Shown here: positions 1 to 4,446 of the stretch, piece after piece
How the letters are laid out: each line of letters begins with the position of its first letter
Position numbering within the stretch: position 1 is the stretch's first letter
Assembly (NCBI GenBank): GCA_964402955.1
Contig: CAYOEZ010000241.1
Span: forward strand, 1 to 6,788
Direction: 5' to 3'
Source: CAYOEZ01 sp964402955
GTDB lineage: Bacteria; Chloroflexota; DTOL01; DAOUCN01
Length of the DNA: 6,788 bases
Made by a program: the position numbers and the translations under genes
The notes under the pieces: generated by a model
What the model saw: the letters and a program-made list of their open reading frames with translations, nothing else
Databases searched by the model: none
Told to the model about the DNA's origin: nothing

Positions 1-27
1 TCTGCGTACTCTGCGTCTCTGCGGTGA
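1..27. repeat. Edge of a TCTGCG-rich intergenic repeat
   Basis: The first 27 bases contain three copies of TCTGCG (1-6, 10-15, 18-23) ending in GTGA. From memory, similar 'CTGCGTCTCTGCGGTGA' strings recur between genes in many environmental bacterial genomes, so this is probably the end of a dispersed intergenic repeat cut by the window edge. No coding potential is evident up to the promoter at 96. The family assignment is recollection, not a search. Confidence 0.4.
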
Positions 28-95
28 GACAACTCTCTCCGACAGGCTGCTAGACGGGCGACATTGCACAAGCTCTGGCGGCCACGCATTTTCGC

Positions 96-124
96 TTGAC
101 AAGCGCCTGCTCTTGGTCTATACT
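96..124 (+). promoter_or_regulatory. Sigma70-type promoter of the molybdopterin synthase gene
   Basis: A perfect -35 box TTGACA (96-101) is followed by exactly 17 bp and a -10 box TATACT (119-124), which differs from TATAAT at one base. The expected start is near A131, giving a leader of about 16 nt that contains the purine-rich ribosome binding site at 134-144. This position explains why the upstream TTG at 96, in frame with the gene, is not the translation start: it lies inside the -35 box. Confidence 0.8.
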
Positions 125-146
125 GACATCATCAGGAAAGGAAGAC

Positions 147-845
147 GTGGAGATAGAAGTCAGATTATTCGCCAATCTCAACAAATTCCTCCCTCCGGGA
201 TCGGTTCGCCGCCGGGCGCGGCTCTCCGTACTATCTGCTGCAACGATCTCCGTTCTGCTGGATCAACTTGGAATTGATGTGTCCTCAGTACACATGATTG
301 CTGTCAATGGCCGTCACCAACAAGACCTATCGTACGTCTTAACAGATGGAGATGTGGTGAGTATCTTTCCTCCGCTCGCGGGCGGCGAGGGGGCGCGTTT
401 TGGCCCCTTCCATGTGGGGCCGGAAGAAATCGACATCGTGGCGCTGGGGCAGGCGGTGGCCGATCCGGCTGCAGGGGCAATTGTGTCGTTTGTGGGCGTT
501 GTGCGTAATCACTCACGGGGCAAGAGCGTGACAGTCCTCGAATACGAGGCCTACACGCCAATGGCCGAGCAGGTGCTCGGTCAGATTGCACGTGAGATGG
601 CAGAGCGCTGGAACGTTTGTGCCGTGACGATGAGCCATCGCGTTGGCCGCCTCGATGTGGGCGTGGCCAGCATCGGCATCGTGGTGGCAACAGCGCACAG
701 GCAAGACGCCTTTGCCGCCTGCGCCTATGCCATCGACCGTATCAAAGAGATTCTACCGGTCTGGAAAAAGGAATTCGCCACTGATGGCGCATCCTGGGTG
801 GAAGGACCGGGCGAGTACTCTGGAGGGAAGACGACAGCGGTATGA
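147..845 (+). CDS. moaX: Fused molybdopterin synthase, MoaD-MoaE (MoaX type)
   Basis: This 232-aa protein joins both subunits of molybdopterin synthase, the cytosolic enzyme that adds two sulfurs to cyclic pyranopterin monophosphate to make molybdopterin. Residues 1-80 are a ubiquitin-fold MoaD domain ending in FPPLAGG, whose Gly79-Gly80 normally forms the C-terminal thiocarboxylate. Residues from about 90 to 223 are MoaE, with FVGVVRNHSRG (Arg120), SHRVG (His164, Arg165) and the active-site stretch IKEILPVWKKE, where Lys200 and Lys207 match the two catalytic lysines of E. coli MoaE. The GTG at 147 is chosen because an AGGAAAGGAAG stretch sits just upstream and the MoaD fold begins there. Any upstream start would lie in the promoter. 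No other moa gene is in the window. In mycobacterial MoaX the fusion must be cut after the GlyGly to work, and the same is likely here. Confidence 0.93.
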   Translation: MEIEVRLFANLNKFLPPGSVRRRARLSVLSAATISVLLDQLGIDVSSVHMIAVNGRHQQDLSYVLTDGDVVSIFPPLAGGEGARFGPFHVGPEEIDIVALGQAVADPAAGAIVSFVGVVRNHSRGKSVTVLEYEAYTPMAEQVLGQIAREMAERWNVCAVTMSHRVGRLDVGVASIGIVVATAHRQDAFAACAYAIDRIKEILPVWKKEFATDGASWVEGPGEYSGGKTTAV

Positions 846-939
846 GACATCTGCTGTCGACTGACAGCGGACGTCTGCAGACGAACACAGGGCTACCTGA
901 GCGATGGTGCTCAGAGAACTTCCAAAGGAGGAAGTGTGG
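846..939 (+). other. Structured spacer with three short dyads and a strong RBS
   Basis: The 94-bp gap between the molybdopterin synthase and CBM48 genes holds three consecutive dyads. The first is 851-858 with 863-870 (8 bp including one G-T pair, 4-nt loop). The second is the perfect 12-bp palindrome CGTCTGCAGACG at 872-883. The third is CTGAGC (897-902) with GCTCAG (909-914). None is followed by a T run, so none looks like an intrinsic terminator, and I see no good promoter. The second gene may be read from the upstream promoter. Its ribosome binding site AAAGGAGG is at 924-931. Confidence 0.45.
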
Positions 940-1254
940 ATGATCCACAAGCAGAGGGTGTATGAGGACGGCGTGGTTCTCGTGACCTTTGAGTTGCCGC
1001 CGCTCATACAGGGACAGGACGTGCGTCTGGTGGGCGACTTCAATGCCTGGAACCAGAACGACACGCCAATGCAACGTGTTGGCAGTGGCACCTGGCGGCT
1101 GACGTTGCCGCTGCAAGCCGGACGTGATTGGCAGTTCCGCTACCTGGTAGACGGCCAGAAATGGTACAACGATTGGGATGCAGACAGCTATGCGCCCAAT
1201 CCGTACGGGGGCAAGAATTCGGTCGTTACCACCAAGCCAGATCGTCTGGCGTAA
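940..1254 (+). CDS. Free-standing CBM48 / isoamylase N-terminal-type domain protein
   Basis: This 104-aa protein is a single immunoglobulin-like carbohydrate-binding domain of the CBM48 / AMPK-beta glycogen-binding type. It has no catalytic domain, signal peptide or membrane segment, so it should be cytosolic. Signatures in order are VRLVGDFNAWN (residues 28-38), TWRLTLPLQAG (51-61), FRYLVDGQKWYNDW (66-79) and NPYGGKNSVV (87-96). Aligned by eye to AMPK beta, Trp37, Arg67, Trp75 and Asn93 sit where the glycogen-contacting Trp100, Lys126, Trp133 and Asn150 lie, so sugar binding looks feasible. The ATG at 940 is chosen because AAAGGAGG lies 8 nt upstream; an ATG at 904 is in frame but has no such site. 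An intrinsic terminator follows 15 bp after the stop. The family is clear, but the ligand and cellular role are inferred. Confidence 0.85.
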   Translation: MIHKQRVYEDGVVLVTFELPPLIQGQDVRLVGDFNAWNQNDTPMQRVGSGTWRLTLPLQAGRDWQFRYLVDGQKWYNDWDADSYAPNPYGGKNSVVTTKPDRLA

Positions 1255-1269
1255 GAAGTGATGTGTCTC

Positions 1270-1310
1270 GCCGCTGCTATCCGACATCGGGTAGCGGCGG
1301 CTTTGTGTTT
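1270..1310 (+). terminator. Rho-independent terminator after the CBM48 gene
   Basis: A 13-bp stem pairs 1270-1282 with 1289-1301, including two G-T pairs, around the 6-nt loop GACATC. It is followed directly by the T-rich TTTGTGTTT. It lies 15 bp beyond the stop codon and should end the transcript begun at 96-124. Confidence 0.8.
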
Positions 1311-1325
1311 GGTTCGAGCATGTCG

Positions 1326-1360
1326 TATGGTAGGCCGGGCATCGTGCCCGGCGGCCCATA
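1326..1360. repeat. REP-like hairpin, GTAGGCCGGGCATC type
   Basis: A perfect 7-bp stem, GCCGGGC (1334-1340) with GCCCGGC (1346-1352), closes a 5-nt loop. Outer bases TATGG (1326-1330) and CCATA (1356-1360) can also pair. The left part, starting GTAGG at 1330, matches the GTAGGTCAGGCATC repeat core further downstream at 12 of 14 positions, so I place it in the same repeat superfamily. It opens a gene-free stretch (1311-1621) that is largely repeats. Confidence 0.6.
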
Positions 1361-1376
1361 GCCGCACTAGCCTTTT

Positions 1377-1396
1377 GGTCAGGCAGCAACCTGATC
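1377..1396. repeat. Degenerate REP-like hairpin
   Basis: GGTCAGG (1377-1383) pairs with CCTGATC (1390-1396), with one G-T pair, around a 6-nt loop. It contains the GGTCAGGCA core of the neighbouring repeats but is shorter and less symmetric. It is probably a decayed copy. Between it and the next repeat (1397-1464) I see no gene or convincing promoter. Confidence 0.4.
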
Positions 1397-1464
1397 GAAG
1401 TGGGGATGTGGCAAGCGCAGGGATAGTGTAGTATGCGCTTGTTGTACCGGGTAGCGCAGTAGCC

Positions 1465-1615
1465 TAGGTCAGGCATCCCAGCTTGACGACTCACTCACGA
1501 CGTCAGGCAGGGATGCCTGACCTACGATAAGACTCACACTTTCCCTGACGTGGTGCGTGAGTCGTCAGACAAGGATGCCTGACCTACAACGAGATGCACA
1601 CATTCCCTGAGGAGG
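1465..1615. repeat. Nested inverted and tandem REP-like cluster
   Basis: The core GTAGGTCAGGCATCC occurs three times: forward at 1465-1479 (first base not conserved) and reversed at 1511-1525 and 1573-1587. Bases 1465-1507 and 1544-1586 form a 43-bp inverted repeat with 37 matches. Bases 1501-1553 and 1563-1615 are a direct repeat offset by 62 bp with 43 of 53 matches. Within the unit, GTCAGGCA (1502-1509) pairs perfectly with TGCCTGAC (1514-1521) across a 4-nt loop, the form of a REP element. Such elements are often spread by RAYT (TnpA-REP) transposases; none is in this window. The last copy runs into the ribosome binding site of the protease gene. Confidence 0.8.
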
Positions 1616-1621
1616 ATTCCT

Positions 1622-2518
1622 GTGGCAAACGCTTTACATGACTTTTCGAATGAATTGGCAGCAGTGGTCGAGTCGGCAGGCAAGAGCGTCGTGCGCGTCG
1701 ATGGACGCCCGCGCCTGCCCGCCAGCGGCGTCGTGTGGGCCAATGGCGTGATTGTGACCGCCGACCACGTGGTTGAGGTCGAGGATGAGATCACCCTGGG
1801 CCTGCCCGATGGGCAGACAGTCGCAGCGACGCTGGTTGGCCGCGATCCCACGACCGATCTGGCCGTGTTGCGCACCGAGGCCAAAGGCCTGGTTGTTCCG
1901 GCATGGGCCGCCGCGGCAGATGTGCGCGTGGGCAACCTGGTTCTGGCGCTTGGCCGGCCCGGCGAAGTCATCATGGCCAGCCTGGGCAGCGTCTATGGCC
2001 TGGATGGTGAATGGCGGACGCCAGCTGGCGGCCAGGTTGACCGTTTCGTGCAGACCGACGTGACGATGTATCCCGGCTTCTCCGGCGGGCCGTTGGTTGC
2101 GACCGACGGCAAGCTGATCGGCGTGAACACATCCGGTCTGCTGCGGCGCATGGACGTCGTTGTGCCTGCGGTGACGGTGGGCCGGGTGGTCGCAACGCTG
2201 CTGGCGCACGGTCGCATGCGGCGCGGCTACCTGGGCATCGGCGCCCAGCCGGTGCGCCTGCCCGCCGCGCTTGCGCAATCGCTCGGGCAGGAGATCGCCC
2301 TGCTTGTCATCTCGGTTGAAGCTGACAGCCCGGCCGATCGCAATGGCCTGCTGCTGGGCGATGTCATTGCCGGCATCGGCGGCCAGCCCATCAATGAAAT
2401 GGATGACCTGCTCAACGCCCTCAGCGGCGACCGCATCGGCACGTCAATCGTGGTGCGGGTGGTGCGCGGGGGAGTGGTCAAGGAGATCCCGGTCGTCGTC
2501 GGCGAACGGGCAGAGTAA
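1622..2518 (+). CDS. Cytosolic HtrA/Deg-like serine protease with PDZ domain
   Basis: This 298-aa protein has a trypsin-fold S1C protease domain (about residues 10-195) followed by one PDZ domain (about 202-296). The catalytic triad is visible: His49 in VTADHVV, Asp79 in TTDLAVL and Ser154 in GFSGGPLV, where most Deg proteases have GNSGG. The PDZ carriage loop is RGYLGIG (201-207), followed by SPADRNGLLLGDVI (236-249). There is no signal peptide or membrane anchor, unlike typical DegP/DegS, so it probably acts inside the cell in protein quality control or regulated cleavage, binding C-terminal tails through PDZ. The GTG at 1622 is preceded by TGAGGAGG (1608-1615) at ideal spacing. I found no consensus promoter; the upstream DNA is a repeat cluster. 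The fold is certain, the substrates unknown. A specific name (degP, degQ, htrA) is not justified. Confidence 0.9.
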   Translation: MANALHDFSNELAAVVESAGKSVVRVDGRPRLPASGVVWANGVIVTADHVVEVEDEITLGLPDGQTVAATLVGRDPTTDLAVLRTEAKGLVVPAWAAAADVRVGNLVLALGRPGEVIMASLGSVYGLDGEWRTPAGGQVDRFVQTDVTMYPGFSGGPLVATDGKLIGVNTSGLLRRMDVVVPAVTVGRVVATLLAHGRMRRGYLGIGAQPVRLPAALAQSLGQEIALLVISVEADSPADRNGLLLGDVIAGIGGQPINEMDDLLNALSGDRIGTSIVVRVVRGGVVKEIPVVVGERAE

Positions 2519-2531
2519 AGGTCACGGGACG

Positions 2532-2568
2532 AACAGCGCAGGGGGCAGAAGACGCACTCTGCGCTGTT
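2532..2568 (+). terminator. Hairpin after the protease gene, weak terminator
   Basis: AACAGCGCAG (2532-2541) pairs perfectly over 10 bp with CTGCGCTGTT (2559-2568) around a 17-nt loop, 13 bp after the protease stop codon. The following sequence, GTTGC, is poor in T, so termination may be weak or partial and the methyltransferase could be reached by read-through. Confidence 0.45.
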
Positions 2569-2634
2569 GTTGCAGCGAGAGCCTGCCCCGTCCATCGGGC
2601 ACGTCCAGTCGCTCAGGAAGGATGGCAGATCGCC

Positions 2635-3165
2635 ATGAATCACACTGACCATGTCTCTTTGCTGCGCGGCGCTATCCCGGCGGGCGGGGGCGTGTGGGCT
2701 GATCTCGGCTCTGGCCGGGGCGCGTTCACCCTGGCGCTGGCGGACCTGATTGGGCCTGATGGTGTGATCTACTCGGTTGACAGCGACGCCCACGCCTTGA
2801 GCGAGCAGAAAGCTGCGCTCGCGCGCCAATTGCCTCATGCCACGGTCCACTTCCTCAATGCAGATTTCACACAGCCGCTGTCGCTGCCGCAACTCGACGG
2901 TCTGGTGCTGGCGAATGCGCTGCACTTCGTCGCGCACACGAAACAGGAGGCGCTTGTCCGGCACATCAAAGGATACCTGCGTCCGGGCGGGCGACTGGTC
3001 ATCGTGGAGTACGATGTGGACGACGGCAACATCTGGGTGCCGCATGCGCTCTCGCATGCGACGTGGGAGCAACTGGCGCGGCGCGCCGGGTTTGGCCACA
3101 CGCAGCATCTGGGGTCTGTCCCCAGCCATTTTCTACGCGCGATCTATTCTGCGGTGAGTTGGTGA
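2635..3165 (+). CDS. Class I SAM-dependent methyltransferase
   Basis: This 176-aa protein is a compact Rossmann-fold methyltransferase, probably cytosolic. Motif I is VWADLGSGRGAF (residues 20-31). The acidic ribose-binding position follows in VIYSVDSD (44-51), then NADF (75-78) for the adenine contact, LDGLVLANALHFV (87-99) as motif IV, and LRPGGRLVIVEYD (115-127) as the motif V/VI strand. The C-terminal half is short and carries no recognisable substrate-binding domain, so the methyl acceptor cannot be predicted. UbiE/Methyltransf_11-like families are the closest fit by eye. The ATG at 2635 is the first sensible start. Its Shine-Dalgarno, AGGAAGGA (2615-2622), is about 12 nt away, longer than usual, suggesting modest translation. 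It sits 116 bp after the protease gene and no terminator follows clearly. Confidence 0.85.
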   Translation: MNHTDHVSLLRGAIPAGGGVWADLGSGRGAFTLALADLIGPDGVIYSVDSDAHALSEQKAALARQLPHATVHFLNADFTQPLSLPQLDGLVLANALHFVAHTKQEALVRHIKGYLRPGGRLVIVEYDVDDGNIWVPHALSHATWEQLARRAGFGHTQHLGSVPSHFLRAIYSAVSW

Positions 3166-3243
3166 GCGCCGGCAGCCCATTCCTTGTCCGTGCGCCAGTC
3201 TGGTAGAAGCGGGAGCAGTTTCAGCGCCATCTTCACAAAACAC
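3166..3243. other. Short gap with no recognisable feature
   Basis: Between the methyltransferase stop and the promoter at 3244 I see no coding signal, no strong hairpin and no repeat. It is the first part of a gene-free stretch that continues to 3599. Confidence 0.5.
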
Positions 3244-3272
3244 TTGACAAATCAGCGCGGGTGTAGTAATAT
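3244..3272 (+). promoter_or_regulatory. Strong sigma70-type promoter upstream of the 87-aa protein
   Basis: A perfect TTGACA (3244-3249), an exact 17-bp spacer and a TAATAT -10 box (3267-3272) form a near-consensus promoter in a locally AT-rich island. The predicted start is near 3279, inside a perfect inverted repeat. The nearest credible gene in this direction begins at 3600. Confidence 0.8.
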
Positions 3273-3275
3273 AAG

Positions 3276-3299
3276 AATGTCAATTAGATTATTGACATT
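3276..3299. promoter_or_regulatory. Perfect inverted repeat at the transcription start, likely operator
   Basis: AATGTCAAT (3276-3284) and ATTGACATT (3291-3299) are perfect 9-bp complements separated by TAGATT. The dyad covers about -3 to +21 relative to the predicted start, where a bound repressor would block initiation or promoter escape. The same TTGACA half-site sequence also forms the -35 box. No regulator gene lies beside it, and I cannot assign a regulator family. It could instead form a 5' hairpin on the transcript. Confidence 0.65.
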
Positions 3300-3599
3300 G
3301 GCACACGAGTTGAGATGCAAAAGCAGCCCTTGTGACGTGCTCTGTAGATCCCGCTCTGGTATCAGGCATGCAGTCACAGCGCCAGTTTTACCCACAACTG
3401 CGCCGGCAGGCAACCGGCACGACAGATCAGAGCTAGAGTGCTCGGAACGTAGGACGTCAGGAGCCGGGCGCCTTGCCCGTGCTCGACAGCGCTTACACGT
3501 GAGCGAGTCGCTGCTTTCCGGCGAGGTTACATGTGCACAAAGAGGCGGCGACGAGTGATCCTTGCTACACGAGCAGTACAGACAGAAGGAGGCTACACA
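3279..3599 (+). other. Long structured 5' leader, possible cis-regulatory RNA
   Basis: From the predicted start to the ATG at 3600 is about 320 nt with no convincing open reading frame. Candidate stems are GCGC-bulge-AGTT (3379-3387) with AACTGCGC (3396-3403), the partly competing GCCGG (3402-3406) with CCGGC (3414-3418), GAGC (3430-3433) with GCTC (3440-3443), and GAGCCGGGC (3461-3469) with GCCCG-T-GCTC (3475-3484). I recognise no known riboswitch, T-box, 6S, tmRNA or SRP signature. It could be a regulatory leader, a small RNA, or simply a long untranslated region. Confidence 0.45.
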
Positions 3600-3863
3600 A
3601 TGGCACGGTACATTGTTGAATCAGCACATACGCAGGAGGAATGCCTGCGCAGCCTGGACGAGATCTTAGCCAAGGGGAACGAGGCGCTGACCAAGTTCGA
3701 CTTTGGTTGCCATTCCGGCGTTCACACTGGATGGACCACCGTCGAGGCAAGAAGCGACACTGATGCGCGCAGGGTGCTTCCCGCTTTCCTGAGGGACCGA
3801 GCACGCGTCGTCAAGGTCGAGAAGGAAACTGTCGACCAGATCAAGTCGTATCACAAGATGTAG
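3600..3863 (+). CDS. Small conserved-looking protein of unknown function (87 aa)
   Basis: I do not recognise a named family. The ATG at 3600 is well supported: AAGGAGG (3586-3592) lies 7 nt upstream, whereas in-frame starts further up have no such site. The predicted order is a strand (residues 2-8, ARYIVES), a helix (11-25), a strand pair around residues 33-50 (FDFGCHSGVHTGW), a helix (52-66) and a strand (69-74). This fits a small ferredoxin-like, probably dimeric, alpha/beta fold like that of DUF4242 or dimeric-barrel proteins. Cys15, Cys37, His38 and His42 could bind a metal, but that is speculation. There is no signal peptide or membrane segment. It has its own promoter, operator-like dyad and long leader, and is followed 118 bp later by a PAS protein on the same strand. 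Confidence 0.75.
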   Translation: MARYIVESAHTQEECLRSLDEILAKGNEALTKFDFGCHSGVHTGWTTVEARSDTDARRVLPAFLRDRARVVKVEKETVDQIKSYHKM

Positions 3864-3895
3864 TGGTGGGATCGCAGTTCCTGACAGAGATAACT

Positions 3896-3934
3896 CCACG
3901 GGTGTGTCGCACAGAGCGGGCGACGCGCCCGTGG
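3896..3934 (+). other. 15-bp hairpin between the 87-aa and PAS genes
   Basis: Bases 3896-3910 pair with 3920-3934 over 15 continuous pairs, two of them G-T, around a 9-nt loop. It lies 32 bp after one stop codon and 47 bp before the next start. The following bases, TCAATAAG, contain no T run, so it is not a typical terminator. It could protect the upstream mRNA end, reduce read-through, or be a lone REP-like element. Confidence 0.6.
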
Positions 3935-3981
3935 TCAATAAGTGCCGTTCACGAGAGTCCGTTGGATGTGAGGGGGTTGTC

Positions 3982-4362
3982 ATGGCGCAAACACATGAGG
4001 GCATCATGCAACAATTGGCGGAGACGTTCGGGCCGGTGCTTGAGAAGAGCCCCGACGGCGTGTACCTCTGGTTGGACGATACACACGTGGTATGCAACAA
4101 GCGTCTGGCAGACATGTTCGGCTACACTGTGGAAGAGTGGTGCTCAAAGCCCTTCCTCGATACCTTCGTGGCCAGAGCCGATCAGAACATGTACGCCTGG
4201 AACTATCAGAATCGCGTGGCCACGCTGGCCTTTCCAGTAACGTTTCGGTTTCACGGCCGGCGCAAGGATGGCTCAACCTTTGCTGCCGAAACGGACATGA
4301 TACCGCTGAGCTGGCAGGGTCACCCGGTGGCCTACCATTTCGTGCGGCAGATCGCCACGTAG
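3982..4362 (+). CDS. Single-domain PAS protein without output domain
   Basis: This 126-aa cytosolic protein consists almost wholly of one PAS sensor domain. Visible features are LEKSPDGVYLW (20-30), the NKRLADMFGYTVEEW block (39-53), a middle section with VARADQN (63-69), the RRKDGSTFAAETDMIPL strand hairpin (93-109) and the final strand VAYHFVRQI (116-124). No kinase, GGDEF, helix-turn-helix or sigma-interaction domain is attached, so any signal must pass through a partner protein. The bound ligand or cofactor cannot be told from sequence; I see no clear haem or flavin signature. The ATG at 3982 is chosen for the AGGGGG at 3971-3976, 5 nt upstream; a GTG at 3904 in the same frame falls inside the hairpin. 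It probably shares the promoter at 3244 with the 87-aa gene and converges on rel. Confidence 0.85.
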   Translation: MAQTHEGIMQQLAETFGPVLEKSPDGVYLWLDDTHVVCNKRLADMFGYTVEEWCSKPFLDTFVARADQNMYAWNYQNRVATLAFPVTFRFHGRRKDGSTFAAETDMIPLSWQGHPVAYHFVRQIAT

Positions 4363-4413
4363 CGGCCGTTTCCTAGAAAATCAGCGTCTGCCGCCTACCT
4401 GGCGCATGCAACA

Positions 4414-4446
4414 AGACCGCACTCGCGTTCGTTCCGGGTGCGGTCT
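4414..4446. terminator. Shared hairpin between convergent PAS and rel genes
   Basis: AGACCGCACTCG (4414-4425) pairs with CGGGTGCGGTCT (4435-4446) over 12 bp, one pair being G-T, around a 9-nt loop. It lies between two tail-to-tail genes and its right arm includes two bases of the rel stop codon. T content after the stem is modest on both strands (ATACTTT on plus, TGTTGC on minus), so it is a plausible but not strong bidirectional terminator. Confidence 0.55.

Noticed and set aside
96..146. Upstream TTG start extending the molybdopterin synthase by 17 residues
   Set aside because: It lies within a consensus promoter, has no ribosome binding site, and adds residues outside the MoaD fold.
742..1494. 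Minus-strand open frame of 250 codons
   Set aside because: It runs antisense through the CBM48 gene, its terminator and the repeat region, with no recognisable protein features.
1465..1615. CRISPR array
   Set aside because: The repeats occur in both orientations, are imperfect, number only three, and the spacing DNA is itself repeated; this fits REP-like elements.
2227..3129. Minus-strand open frame of 300 codons
   Set aside because: It is antisense to both the protease and methyltransferase genes, which have clear catalytic motifs on the plus strand.
3292..3320. Second promoter from the TTGACA at 3292
   Set aside because: The bases at the expected -10 position are ATGCAA, and this TTGACA is one arm of the inverted repeat.
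3277..3558. Possible leaderless 93-aa reading frame starting at the promoter
   Set aside because: The ATG is only 5 nt beyond the -10 box, there is no ribosome binding site, the product is rich in Arg, Ser and Cys with no recognisable pattern, and the region looks like a structured leader. Ribosome profiling could reverse this.
3531..3599. Earlier start for the 87-aa protein
   Set aside because: It has no ribosome binding site, while AAGGAGG sits 7 nt before the ATG at 3600, where the predicted first strand begins.
3904..3981. GTG start extending the PAS protein by 26 residues
   Set aside because: The codon is buried in a 15-bp hairpin, lacks a ribosome binding site, and the added residues are outside the PAS domain.
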